A stretch of 64,000 nt of DNA from Desmonostoc vinosum HA7617-LM4 (lineage in GTDB: Bacteria; Cyanobacteriota; Cyanobacteriia; Cyanobacteriales; Nostocaceae). Below are positions 18,216-31,615 of the stretch, piece after piece. Each line of letters starts with the position of its first letter. Position 1 is the stretch's first letter. Below the pieces are notes generated by a model, which was not told where the DNA came from, ran no database searches, and saw only the letters and a program-made list of their open reading frames with translations. Position numbers and translations under genes: made by a program. The stretch spans positions 1 through 64,000 of the forward strand of contig JAHHHC010000032.1 of NCBI GenBank assembly GCA_019359515.1. The letters run 5' to 3'.

Positions 18216-19739
18216 TTACTCGTTAAAACATTTTCCCCGCTTCTTTCCTGCATACACGGTACAGTCAGGCAGGTCTTGGGCTAGTTTTCCAGTTAGTGAT
18301 TGAGCAGATGCCAACCCAGCATTTTTAGGGAATACCATTTGCTTGGTTAACGAACTGCGAGGTCTAAAGCCATATTGGAGTGCTGTTTTAATACACTGTG
18401 CCACCTTTAAGGCTCCGCGATAACCGAATCTGGGACGATTTAAGATAGCGTTTAAATCAACGACAGGAATATGAGGGAAACTCAAGGAAGAACCAAAATA
18501 TACAACTGAGTCTGGATCTAGACCACCAATAAAATCGAGTAATTCATCTTCCGTTTGTTTCATAGATTCGTATTTACCAAAAGCCAGTGTTCCTTTCGTA
18601 ATCAGGATTTCCGGGTCTAACCCTGTTTCCAACAGGTAATCTACACTGGTTTCTCGTGCTTCCGTACTCCAGGGATGGAAGTTATAGATGACCACACGCA
18701 TCCCAAAATCGCGTTCCAACATGTGGGCGATAGACAAGCACTTAATAGCGTCATGTCCTTCGATAATTGCTAATTTCCCTTCTATATAACTCTTGGCTGC
18801 TTCAAATTCAGTTTTGATTGCGGCATATTCTCTTTCCATCAATGCAGCCGCCTGTTCTTCCATCCCTAAATATTTTGCCGCCCCTTCGAGCCATTTTTCT
18901 GTAGCGCTGATTCCATAAGGCAGTATAGTAGAATTTAATGGAGTACCAAACTTGTCTGACATGGCTTTACCGATGGTATAACCAAGATCCAAACATAAAG
19001 TACAGTTAACTGCCGCACTTGGCGCTTGCTTGAGTTCTTCTAAAGTACAGTCACCAGCAATGACACTGTGAACTCTCGCCCCCATTGCTTCGATGAGTCG
19101 TATTAATTCCTTAACATCAGTCTCAACTTCCGTTCTTTCCGGGCCCATCTTTGCACCCACAATATTGACAGAATCGGCTAATTGTGCTTTACGTTCTGGA
19201 GTTGGCGGCTCCATAAAGTCTACGATTTGCCGAAATACAATATCAAATCCACTACGATACTCCCCTGCAAATCCTTCACAATGTATCGTCATGATCTCAG
19301 ACTGGATTTCCTTGCGGGCTTTATTCACCACATCATCAACACAGTCGCCAATAATACCAGATGCACAACTAGTAGCAACAACGATCGCATCAGGATGGTA
19401 TTTTTGATCTACTTCTCGAATCGCACCAGCTAATTCTTTTTCACCACCAAAAATTACCGCCTTCTCACTCATGTTCGTCGTCACCACAGGTTCATAAGGA
19501 GAACCACTATTGCGGCTATTGGTCAGCTTGTATGCCCGCTTGACACCATAAGCACAGCCACTCGGCCCGTGAGAAATGACGATCGCATTTTTAATACCAC
19601 TTAAAATCTTTGTTGCAGTCCAAAATTTACAAGGGCGAGTATGACTACCTTGTAGAGTGGTTTTAATCTTACCCTCTTTTGCCATTTGGTAAAGTTCGCT
19701 CAGATTTCCGTAAAATACGATATTTTGATCTATAGTCAT
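18216..19739 (-). CDS. vnfE: V-nitrogenase cofactor assembly protein VnfE
   Basis: About 507 residues; the alpha-like half of the VnfEN cofactor scaffold. Visible motifs: ISHGPSGCAYGVKR and VVATSCASGIIGDCVDD (cluster Cys), then NCTLCLDLGYTIG and, near the C-terminus, NRPRFGYRGALKVAQCIKTAL. Start chosen at the ATG at 19739 (MTIDQNIVF), preceded by GGAGAACC; the open frame extends 36 codons upstream through a repeat and has no signal there. It is somewhat longer than typical NifE, with a 40-residue C-terminal tail. A 238-base repeat-filled gap separates it from vnfK. Confidence 0.94.
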   Translation of the reverse strand: MTIDQNIVFYGNLSELYQMAKEGKIKTTLQGSHTRPCKFWTATKILSGIKNAIVISHGPSGCAYGVKRAYKLTNSRNSGSPYEPVVTTNMSEKAVIFGGEKELAGAIREVDQKYHPDAIVVATSCASGIIGDCVDDVVNKARKEIQSEIMTIHCEGFAGEYRSGFDIVFRQIVDFMEPPTPERKAQLADSVNIVGAKMGPERTEVETDVKELIRLIEAMGARVHSVIAGDCTLEELKQAPSAAVNCTLCLDLGYTIGKAMSDKFGTPLNSTILPYGISATEKWLEGAAKYLGMEEQAAALMEREYAAIKTEFEAAKSYIEGKLAIIEGHDAIKCLSIAHMLERDFGMRVVIYNFHPWSTEARETSVDYLLETGLDPEILITKGTLAFGKYESMKQTEDELLDFIGGLDPDSVVYFGSSLSFPHIPVVDLNAILNRPRFGYRGALKVAQCIKTALQYGFRPRSSLTKQMVFPKNAGLASAQSLTGKLAQDLPDCTVYAGKKRGKCFNE

Positions 19740-19977
19740 TATGGTTCTCCAATTTTTGATTTTTTTAACGCAGAGGTACGCTAAGGTTAGCGCAAAGAGA
19801 AGTATGAGCGGCGGCTTCCGCCGTTCATAACTTCGGTGGGAACGCAAAGTTTAACTCTGCGATCCTTTGCGTTTTACTCGGCGTTCCTACCCTGCGGAAA
19901 GGCGTAAAGCCTACGGCATAGCTTCGCTTAACGCGTAGCGTCTCGTAGAGAAGCGCCTATGTGTTAAAAACTCATTC
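19740..19977. repeat. composite repeat sequence between vnfK and vnfE
   Basis: Contains ACGCAGAGGTACGC, a GAGCGGCGGCTTCCGCCGTTC hairpin, CTTTGCGTTTT units, and a CGTAGCGTCTCGTAGAGAAGCGCC palindrome. These are the small dispersed palindromes that also occur near 4070-4120, 26330 and 31980. Inside an operon they probably fold in the mRNA. Confidence 0.7.
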
Positions 19978-23896
<3,919 letters not shown>

Positions 23897-24281
23897 CTAA
23901 GAAGAAGAAATATTCTTCAAGACTTTGTATTTTTAGAAGAGAACTTCTTTGAGTTCCTTGATTTCAAAATCCTAACAACATCTTTAATTAATAATAGTAA
24001 ATCTGATAACAAAAATGGAAATAAATGTAGAAAAACTAAGGATTAATCTATTTGTAAATAGACAATTCTGTCTAAATTTAAAATTGCCTTATCTAAGATA
24101 AATCAGATTTTGATCAAGAGAAATAGACAGACTGTTCTAACTAAATATGAAGAGATAAATGATGGAATTTTTGTCCTGTTTATAGATATGCCACTGGGAA
24201 AAATCAGTGATATTTGGTCAACTCAAAACAACAGAAAAATGGCAGTGATTAACTTTCAGGCTCTTTAGGTGATCACTAATT

Positions 24282-24295
24282 GTGACCACGAATAC
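24282..24295 (+). promoter_or_regulatory. NtcA-like box upstream of vnfH
   Basis: GTG-N8-TAC, one mismatch from the NtcA consensus GTA-N8-TAC. It lies 54 bases before the TGTATG part of the operator motif, exactly the spacing of the perfect NtcA box in front of the DUF2231-cox operon. Confidence 0.45.
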
Positions 24296-24318
24296 TGTTT
24301 ATAAATAATTTGATAACC

Positions 24319-24350
24319 GCAAGTAATTTTGCTGGATGTATGATATTCTT
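24319..24350 (+). promoter_or_regulatory. putative VnfR-type operator, vnfH side
   Basis: Copy 1 of the motif GCAA-N-TA-N3-T-N-GC, 4 bases, TGTATG-N-TAT-N-CTT. The first part has a GCAA/TTGC inverted repeat, the second a partial GTAT/ATAC inverted repeat that overlaps a possible -10 (TATGAT). It lies about 570 bases before the vnfH start. Confidence 0.6.
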
Positions 24351-24815
24351 GATTTATAGGGAATCTAAATTGCCAAAGCACAATAACTCCTCAAGCACCT
24401 GCTAATCAGATATTCAGACCAGCCTCATCAGTTATTGGTGACGGCACAACGTTAATCGAAGTGGAGCAAAGCCGCCAAAAAATCGGTTTTTCGTTTGGCG
24501 AAGCTGTTGCTATAAGGTAGGCTGGACTGATTTTTATGTATCTTCCTGCCAAGGAAACATAGTATTTGTTTGGCTGTGATCAAGTAGAAATTTCTCCTTC
24601 ACCTGCGATCGCTGTGAAAGTTTTTAAACTCTTGTAACAGGATTGCGACTAATTTTTAGTACCTTTGTTGTATCTCACATCCCACTAATATTTACTGCTA
24701 TGTTTGCAAGAAACTGTTAACTTATAGCAGCTAGCCGATGATAGTTTAAAATGTTGCATAAAACGCCTATATCGACTATTTGACTAAGTTGATACTGTTA
24801 CAACTTCAGCAGTAA

Positions 24816-25742
<927 letters not shown>

Positions 25743-25908
25743 GACAATGCAGTAAGGGTTATCCTTCATACAAAGTATCTGGAGCAATTGGCAACCTCTG
25801 ACTCGAAAAAGCAGAAAAAACTGCGTAAGTTTCTTACCAACATTTGAGAAATCGACGTTGCAAACCACGTCAAAATTTATCTACCTCATTGAAGGAGTAG
25901 AACTTATT

Positions 25909-26262
25909 ATGTTGACTGAAGAGGTATTAGTCCAAAAATTTATTAGCGTAGCTACGAGGCGCTGTCCCCAACTCGGTGAGTTGCTCCAGTACTGCCACGT
26001 CGAACTCGTAAACTCCTATTGGGGCTGCCCCTCACAACTTATTCAACATTTTGCTATATTTTCGCCCAACCTGCTGTTTGCTTCTGTTAATCGCTACAAA
26101 GATATTCTCAGGGGCACTGCTAAAGATCTGGGGACATCGGATGCTGTTTGTATGAACGCCACACGTATTATCCGCGATCCTGCCTCAACATTAAAGGAAA
26201 GAAACCCCATCCTGTGGTTGGAACTTCATTATGTGGCAGTACCAACTAAAAAATGCAGTTGA
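25909..26262 (+). CDS. unknown 117-residue protein behind vnfH
   Basis: Starts at the ATG at 25909, eight bases after GAAGGAG; an ATG at 25858 in the same frame is less well placed. The protein is soluble, with four Cys (ATRRCPQLG, LLQYCHVE, SYWGCPSQ, DAVCMNAT) plus a C-terminal KKCS. No domain is recognised. It follows vnfH by 166 bases in the same direction with no obvious terminator between, so it may be cotranscribed and linked to Fe-protein or cofactor function. Ends just before a MITE insertion. Confidence 0.7.
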   Translation: MLTEEVLVQKFISVATRRCPQLGELLQYCHVELVNSYWGCPSQLIQHFAIFSPNLLFASVNRYKDILRGTAKDLGTSDAVCMNATRIIRDPASTLKERNPILWLELHYVAVPTKKCS

Positions 26263-26268
26263 TATCTA

Positions 26269-26477
26269 AGACCTCTTGCATAAATATTTTTTTATCTCAC
26301 GCAGAGGCGCAGCGAAAAGTTCTGTTCGCGTAGCGTCTCCGTCAGGAGAAGGAGGGTTTCCCTCCGTAGGAACGCCACTTGCGCGGCTGCCGGGGAACCC
26401 GTCCAACGCAGTGGCTCAACTTTTCAAGACAGAGGCGCAGAGAAGAGAACGCAAAGAAGGACTTTTGCAAGAGGTCT
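26269..26477. mobile_element. MITE-like element with TIR AGACCTCTTGCA
   Basis: A 209-bp element with terminal inverted repeats: AGACCTCTTGCATAAAT on the left and TTTTGCAAGAGGTCT on the right. It is flanked by the 3-bp direct repeat CTA (26266-26268 and 26478-26480). The interior carries CGCAGAGGCGCAG repeats and a GCCACTTGCG...CGCAGTGGC palindrome, and has no transposase gene. It lies between the small gene after vnfH and the vnfR promoter. Confidence 0.75.
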
Positions 26478-26543
26478 CTAGATGGGGACTTACCATACTT
26501 GAACTGAAAGTTGCATTCATTGGGCGAAATAGTATCTAAAGAT

Positions 26544-26575
26544 GCAAGTATATTTGCAAAATGTATGATATGCTT
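26544..26575 (+). promoter_or_regulatory. putative VnfR-type operator upstream of vnfR
   Basis: Copy 2 of the 32-bp motif, with GCAAGTATATTTGC as a clean GCAA-N6-TTGC inverted repeat, followed after AAA by ATGTATGATATGCTT. It lies 135 bases before the vnfR ATG, as expected for autoregulation. Confidence 0.6.
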
Positions 26576-26709
26576 GCAGCAGATAAGCAAAATTGTCAAA
26601 ACATTAACATGTCTGACAGCAAAAGTGGCAAGCACCAGAAAACCTTGCTATTGTCCCAACAGATTACGTTTGTTCGCTGCGGCTTTTTCTAACGGAGAGA
26701 TACAGCCTC

Positions 26710-28071
26710 ATGAAACTGGATGTGAATCTTTGCAACAACCTGAAATCAATTAGAACTCGCTTAGGCATGAGTCAGCAGGAATTAGCTAATATTGCTGGCG
26801 TAACTCGTCAGAGTATTGGTGGTGTGGAATCGGGACAATATGCTCCTTCTGTTGCTATGTCACTTCGTTTAGCTAAGGCGCTTGGTTGCCAAGTTGAGGA
26901 CTTATTCTGGTTCGAGGAAGATTTACCAGAAGTTGAGGCAATTATTGCCGGATCAGCCTCTAAGCAACGGCAATCACGAGTTAGTCTGGCGCGAATTGGG
27001 GATCAATGGATAGCTTATCCCCTCGTTGGGAACAATGCTTTTCGTATGGAAATGATTCCAGCTGATGGTGAAACAGTTGTGGTGGTGAGACAGTCTGATC
27101 TTGAAGATTCCCACGCCACTTGCGACAACTTTGGGAACCAAAACAACGTAGTGGCTCCCCAAGAAGAACTACCGAAAGGGTTTCCCGGCATAAGCAAACT
27201 GTCTAACCCGCAGGGTGAAGCAGTTACGGTGAATCAGCAAACTGCCATTGGCCTTAGCGATCGCGCAATCTTAGCTAAGTACGAACATCATCCAGCAGGT
27301 GAAGCACAGAACCAGATCGGTACAAATAAAGTTCTGGTTCGGCTTCTGGATGATATAGACAAACTGCACAATACAGTTGTGATTGCTGGTTGTACACCTG
27401 TGCTTTCTCTCTTGGCAAGAGCAACTGAACGCTGGCATCCGCAACTACGAATTCATTATCATTTCGCTCACAGCACGGCTGCATTGCGTAGTCTGTGCCG
27501 AGGTGAAGTTCACATTGCAGGGATGCATTTATATGATCCCCAAACTGGGGAACATAACATTCCCTTTGTGCGGGAAGCCTTAACAGATAAGAGTGCGGTT
27601 TTGATTACCCTGGGAGTTTGGGAAGAAGGATTGTTAGTCCCACCAGGAAACCCAAGGGGAGTTAAAACAGTTTCCGACTTAGTAGAATTTGGAGCAACTA
27701 TTGTTACCCATGAGATGGGTTCTGGTAGTCGGATGCTCTTAGAACGGAAACTTCAAGAAGAACGAGTACCATTGCACAAAGTTAAAGGATCTGACTGTAT
27801 CGTCCACAACCATCAAGATGTTGCCTTATCTATAGTCTCAGGAATCGCTGATGCAGGTATCAGTACAGCATCTATAGCTGCTGCCTTTGGGTTGGGATTT
27901 ATCCCTCTACATCGAGCGCGATACGATTTGGTAATTCTCAAAGAATACTTGGAAGAGTCACCAGTACAGCAGTTTCTCAGTATCTTGGGACATCGGCTAG
28001 TGCGATCGCAATTAGAGATTCTCGGCGGCTTTGACATTAGCCATATTGGGGAAGTTGTAGCGAATATCTAA
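26710..28071 (+). CDS. vnfR: VnfR-type transcriptional regulator (XRE HTH plus binding-protein-like sensor)
   Basis: A 453-residue regulator. Residues 6-62 are an XRE-family HTH (GMSQQELANIAGVTRQSIGGVESG). Residues about 210-440 are a periplasmic-binding-protein-like domain (TVVIAGCTPVLSLLARA, EVHIAGMHLYDP, THEMGSGSRMLLERKL, DAGISTASIAAAFGLGFIPL), an arrangement suited to sensing a small oxyanion. In A. variabilis proteins of this design (VnfR1/VnfR2) repress V-nitrogenase genes when Mo is present, which fits the location here. A repeat-derived insert occupies about residues 135-165 between the two domains. GGAGAG precedes the ATG. Confidence 0.85.
   Translation: MKLDVNLCNNLKSIRTRLGMSQQELANIAGVTRQSIGGVESGQYAPSVAMSLRLAKALGCQVEDLFWFEEDLPEVEAIIAGSASKQRQSRVSLARIGDQWIAYPLVGNNAFRMEMIPADGETVVVVRQSDLEDSHATCDNFGNQNNVVAPQEELPKGFPGISKLSNPQGEAVTVNQQTAIGLSDRAILAKYEHHPAGEAQNQIGTNKVLVRLLDDIDKLHNTVVIAGCTPVLSLLARATERWHPQLRIHYHFAHSTAALRSLCRGEVHIAGMHLYDPQTGEHNIPFVREALTDKSAVLITLGVWEEGLLVPPGNPRGVKTVSDLVEFGATIVTHEMGSGSRMLLERKLQEERVPLHKVKGSDCIVHNHQDVALSIVSGIADAGISTASIAAAFGLGFIPLHRARYDLVILKEYLEESPVQQFLSILGHRLVRSQLEILGGFDISHIGEVVANI
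27111..27155 (+). repeat. dispersed palindrome inside vnfR
   Basis: GCCACTTGCG, then GGGAACC, then CAACGTAGTGGCTC. The same pattern (GCCACTTGCG, GGGGAACCC, CAACGCAGTGGCTC) is found inside the MITE at about 26372-26415. The ends GCCACT and AGTGGC are inverted repeats. In vnfR it is read in frame. Confidence 0.6.
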
Positions 28072-28075
28072 ATAA

Positions 28076-28103
28076 TTCGTAATTCGTAATTCGTAATTAA
28101 TGG
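28076..28103 (+). repeat. TAATTCG heptamer repeat
   Basis: Three to four tandem AATTCGT units just after the vnfR stop. A similar tract is at 53706-53740. Confidence 0.8.
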
Positions 28104-28165
28104 GACAGACGCGATAAATCGCGTCTCCACAAGTCAATCAAAATCATACTACGGGTTAGTTGGTC

Positions 28166-29302
28166 ATGAATCACCACTTCACTATGAACAAACATCCGAT
28201 TCAAATTAACGATACCACCTTGCGAGATGGCGAACAGGCGGCAGGTGTGGCTTTTAACGTTGAAGAAAAAATTGCGATCGCCACTTTTCTAGATTCTATT
28301 GGTGTTCCAGAACTAGAAATTGGTATTCCGGCAATGGGACAAGAAGAAGCAGAGTCAATTCGTACTATTGTCAATTTGGGATTAAACGCTAAATTACTTG
28401 GCTGGAACCGTGCTAATTTATCTGATATTCAAGCATCTATAGATTGTGGTTTGCAACGGGTGCATATTTCCGTTCCCGTCTCGGAAATTCAGATTGCTGC
28501 CAAGTTTAGCGGTAAGCAACAGAAAATGCTGGATCGTTTGCGAGATGCGATTAATTTCGCTTGCGATCGCGGTTTAGCTGTATCTGTTGGCGGCGAAGAT
28601 TCTTCTAGAGCCGATCCATCCTTTCTATTAGATGTAGCATTTGCTGCTCAGGAGTGGGGAGCTTTTCGGTTTCGCTTCTGTGACACTGTAGGAATTCTCG
28701 ACCCTCTAACTACTTACAGTAAAGTTCGTTCCCTTGTGCATCACCTATTTATTCCTATAGAGATGCACACACATAATGACTTTGGACTGGCAATGGCGAA
28801 CTCATTGGCTGGTATTGAAGCAGGAGCGCTATCTGTCAACACCACAGTCAATGGAATTGGCGAACGGGCTGGGAATGCGGCGTTGGAAGAGATTGTCATG
28901 GCACTGAAATATATGTACGGTATCCGAACGGGTATTGATACAAAACGGCTGCTGGAACTATCACGGTTAGTTGCTAAAGCTGCTAACTGGCCAGTTCCCC
29001 CTTGGAAAGCGATCGTTGGTGAAAATACCTTTGCACATGAATCAGGCATTCATGCTCATGGAGTGCTGCAAAATCCTGGTACTTACGAACCGTTTGCGCC
29101 GGAAGATGTTGGTTGGGAACGTCGTTTAGTTGTAGGCAAACATTCCGGGCGGCATCTGATACTCAGTGTGCTGCAACAACATGGAATCACGCTAACTCAG
29201 CCAGAAATTCAATCGGTGCTAGATGCTGTCAAGCATCAGTCAGTACAAGTTAAACGCAGTCTCACGGTTGAAGAACTCCTGAGTTTGGTTCCCCAAGGAT
29301 GA
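28166..29302 (+). CDS. nifV: homocitrate synthase
   Basis: About 378 residues. The HMGL-like TIM barrel carries INDTTLRDGEQAAGVAF at the N-terminus, with the Asp metal ligand and Arg of the family, EMHTHNDFGLAMAN with the two His metal ligands, and the AHESGIHAHG loop. It joins acetyl-CoA and 2-oxoglutarate to homocitrate, the organic part of FeMo and FeV cofactors. Start chosen at ATG 28166; ATG 28184 (MNKHPIQINDTTLR) is equally possible and nearer to NifV of other species. No leucine-feedback (LeuA regulatory) domain, as expected for NifV. A TAATTCG tandem repeat lies in front. Confidence 0.92.
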   Translation: MNHHFTMNKHPIQINDTTLRDGEQAAGVAFNVEEKIAIATFLDSIGVPELEIGIPAMGQEEAESIRTIVNLGLNAKLLGWNRANLSDIQASIDCGLQRVHISVPVSEIQIAAKFSGKQQKMLDRLRDAINFACDRGLAVSVGGEDSSRADPSFLLDVAFAAQEWGAFRFRFCDTVGILDPLTTYSKVRSLVHHLFIPIEMHTHNDFGLAMANSLAGIEAGALSVNTTVNGIGERAGNAALEEIVMALKYMYGIRTGIDTKRLLELSRLVAKAANWPVPPWKAIVGENTFAHESGIHAHGVLQNPGTYEPFAPEDVGWERRLVVGKHSGRHLILSVLQQHGITLTQPEIQSVLDAVKHQSVQVKRSLTVEELLSLVPQG

Positions 29303-29418
29303 AGGTAGGGAAAGAATAAAGTGAAGTTGGTTAAGAATGCATAACAATTTTGTCTGTGTTGGCGATCGCAATCATTCTACTAACTGCTACAATTCTACCA
29401 ATTATGTTGGTATTAACT

Positions 29419-29628
29419 ATGCCGAGAAAAGAGCAAGGATGGATTACCTTTCAATCGTCAAGAGAAGAACTGCAACTTTTGGAGCAGTACTGCAAGCGGT
29501 CTCAACGCACTAAAACTGATGTATTGCGTTCTCTATTGCGTACTCTCCAACCCAAATTACTCAAAAAGCGGAGTAAGCAGTTTGATTCTACAGAGGTCGA
29601 TCTTGACATGTTTAACTATTTTGAGTAG
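29419..29628 (+). CDS. ribbon-helix-helix-like small protein
   Basis: From the ATG at 29419 the protein is 69 residues: WITFQSSREELQLLEQYCKRSQRTKTDVLRSLLRTL has the strand-helix-helix pattern of CopG/Arc-type ribbon-helix-helix DNA-binding proteins. An upstream TTG at 29350 in the same frame would add a hydrophobic segment of about 23 residues, making a membrane-anchored version; I cannot decide between them. It lies between nifV and the oxygenase gene. Target unknown. Confidence 0.55.
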   Translation: MPRKEQGWITFQSSREELQLLEQYCKRSQRTKTDVLRSLLRTLQPKLLKKRSKQFDSTEVDLDMFNYFE

Positions 29629-29729
29629 GGATAAAGCTAGTTGTAGAGGTCAATAGATTGTTGATGGCGCTCCAATTGATGTCCAGGGTAGTCAGGATTT
29701 GTTAACTATACTAAAGTATTTTTTCTACC

Positions 29730-30443
29730 ATGCTTAATTTTCAGTCTATTCGTACCACAACAATGCAAAGAGTCCCATATAATTGGGCTTTGATCGAGAA
29801 CCTGCTCTCAATAGAAGCAAGCTTAGAACTAGCTGCCAGTTTTCCCCACGAAGAGTTTCGCTTGTCAGAGGGAGAGGGATATGGATACTCTTGGGGAAAG
29901 ATGCTTGCCAGTAGCGAGGATATTCCGTTGATGCTCAAATCTAGCGATCGCCGCTGGCGAGAGCGGATGGCACAAGGTAGACTTACTTGTGACTTGGGAT
30001 ACCTCAGTAATGTCTGGCGACAGTTGATAGAAGGACTATGGACAGATTCTTACCGCGCAGCAATGGCTAAAATGTCTGGGTTGGAGCTAAAAGACTGTTT
30101 AATGGATATTGGATTTCGGCGGTATAAGTTAGGACAGTTGCATCACCCCCATACAGATGAGCCAAATAAAGTTTTAACTCATCTGCTATTTTTCAATCAA
30201 CAATGGTCTATGGACTGGGGAGGCTGTTTGCGAATTCTCAAAGACTCTCAGCCGGAATCTGTCTTCCAAGATATTCTACCCCTGAACGATTCCTCTGTTG
30301 CGATCGTGCGTTCTGACAATTCTTGGCATACGGTAACTCCGCTAACTTGCCCTATATCTGAGTGTCGGCTGGCTTTGCGAGTTGCTTTTTTTCGGAACGA
30401 TCGCTTAACTTCAGATTTCGGAGAAACCCAGCTAGTTGCCTAG
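29730..30443 (+). CDS. 2-oxoglutarate/Fe(II)-dependent oxygenase
   Basis: A 237-residue protein with the double-stranded beta-helix signature of 2OG-Fe(II) oxygenases: H-x-D in LHHPHTDEPNK (about 138-141), a distal His in SWHTVTPLT (about 199), and the Arg in RLALRVAFF for 2-oxoglutarate binding. The layout resembles the prolyl-4-hydroxylase-like group. The substrate is not evident. It sits between nifV and a nitroreductase in a V-nitrogenase neighbourhood, where oxygen-using enzymes are unexpected; a role in oxygen scavenging or in making a small ligand is only speculation. Confidence 0.75.
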   Translation: MLNFQSIRTTTMQRVPYNWALIENLLSIEASLELAASFPHEEFRLSEGEGYGYSWGKMLASSEDIPLMLKSSDRRWRERMAQGRLTCDLGYLSNVWRQLIEGLWTDSYRAAMAKMSGLELKDCLMDIGFRRYKLGQLHHPHTDEPNKVLTHLLFFNQQWSMDWGGCLRILKDSQPESVFQDILPLNDSSVAIVRSDNSWHTVTPLTCPISECRLALRVAFFRNDRLTSDFGETQLVA

Positions 30444-30473
30444 CAGTCAAGTATTTTTCTATGGAAGCTTGAT

Positions 30474-30620
30474 ATGAATAAAGAATTCTACAATTTTACG
30501 GACATTCTAATCCAAATCCTGCCTCTGCTTCTGTTAGTCCTGCTGGCCGTATACATCAACTTGAAAGTGATAGAGCGTTATCCTCCTGTTGTCACTTCCG
30601 TCAAAGAAAATTATGACTAA
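30474..30620 (+). CDS. 48-residue single-pass membrane peptide
   Basis: ATG at 30474, stop TAA at 30618-30620. Residues 11-29 are a strong hydrophobic helix (ILIQILPLLLLVLLAVYIN), followed by a short charged tail ending KENYD. The last codons overlap the start of the nitroreductase gene by eight bases (ATGACTAA), a sign of translational coupling. No known family was recognised. It is below the size limit of most gene callers. Confidence 0.6.
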   Translation: MNKEFYNFTDILIQILPLLLLVLLAVYINLKVIERYPPVVTSVKENYD

Positions 30621-31437
30621 TCCTACAGAATTATTGCGATCGCGCTATGGTGAAATTCCCTTCAACTACGAAATTGACTGGAACAACTCTCTAGAAACAC
30701 TCGTATCTCACCGTTCAGTTCGGTCTTATTTATCTAATCCTCTACCATCAGGAACCCTGGAATGGCTAGTTGCTGCTGCTCAATCTGCTGCTAGTTCGGC
30801 TAATATGCAAACCTGGAGTGTGGTAGCCATTGAAGATCCAGAGCGCAAAGCAGAATTATGTAAACTGGCTAATAACCAAGCATGGATTAACCAAGCTCCT
30901 GTATTTTTAGTTTGGTTAGCAGATTTAGGTCGTCTGGCTCATATTGCTGACAGTCGCGGACTACCTCATATAGCTCTGGATTACATCGAACTGTTGGTGA
31001 AAGCAATAGTCGATGCTTCAGTGGCGGCGCAAAATGCTGTTGTAGCTGCTGAATCTGTCGGTTTGGGAACAGTATATATTGGTGCAATTCGCAAAAGCAC
31101 GCAAGAGGTAGCCACATTACTAAATTTGCCACCTTTCGTGTTTCCCATATTTGGGTTGTGTGTCGGTTATCCCGATCCTGATGCACAACAACCTGCTATT
31201 AAGCCGCGTTTACCTCAACCAGCCGTACTGCACCGGGAAACATATAAATTAGCAGAGCAAGATGAAGCGATCGCTCACTACAACGACATCATGAAAGAAT
31301 TCTACACCGAACAAAAGATGAATGTTACTGTTGATTGGTCGCAACACTCAGCCGAGAGAATCGCTACCTTAGACTATTTAAAAGGATGCAAGTACTTGCG
31401 TGAAACTCTCAACAACTTCGGCTTCAAGTTGCTGTAA
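30613..31437 (+). CDS. nitroreductase-family flavoprotein
   Basis: About 274 residues from the ATG at 30613 (MTNPTELLRSRYG); a TTG at 30589 gives a longer frame but the ATG is coupled to the preceding small gene. Features of NfsA/Frp-type FMN nitroreductases: SHRSVRSYLSNPLP near the N-terminus (FMN phosphate contact), AAQSAASSANMQTWSV, AVVAAESVGLGTVYIG and PIFGLCVGYPDP. It should be a homodimeric NAD(P)H-dependent flavoenzyme. The physiological substrate is unknown; association with V-nitrogenase genes could point to electron supply or metal/oxyanion reduction, but that is inference. Confidence 0.85.
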   Translation: MTNPTELLRSRYGEIPFNYEIDWNNSLETLVSHRSVRSYLSNPLPSGTLEWLVAAAQSAASSANMQTWSVVAIEDPERKAELCKLANNQAWINQAPVFLVWLADLGRLAHIADSRGLPHIALDYIELLVKAIVDASVAAQNAVVAAESVGLGTVYIGAIRKSTQEVATLLNLPPFVFPIFGLCVGYPDPDAQQPAIKPRLPQPAVLHRETYKLAEQDEAIAHYNDIMKEFYTEQKMNVTVDWSQHSAERIATLDYLKGCKYLRETLNNFGFKLL

Positions 31438-31515
31438 AGGGGACTGGGGATTGGGTACTGGGGAACTCGGGGCCCCCTCTGGGGATAAGGGGCAATGGGG
31501 ATTGGGGATTTTAGA
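31436..31515. repeat. short tandem repeat tract
   Basis: GGGGACTGGGGATTGGGTACTGGGG and related units right after the nitroreductase stop, followed at 31545-31575 by CTCTGCGTCTGGGGCGTCTCTGCGTG. Confidence 0.8.
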
Positions 31516-31615
31516 TTGAATTTGTAGCTAAAATTGCAAACTTCTTCTCTGCGTCTGGGGCGTCTCTGCGTGAATAAATCATACCCGCACTTAAAACAGA
31601 AAGGAGCTTCAAACA

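Noticed and set aside
26276-26539. 87-codon frame behind vnfH
   Set aside because: Encoded almost wholly by the MITE-like element.
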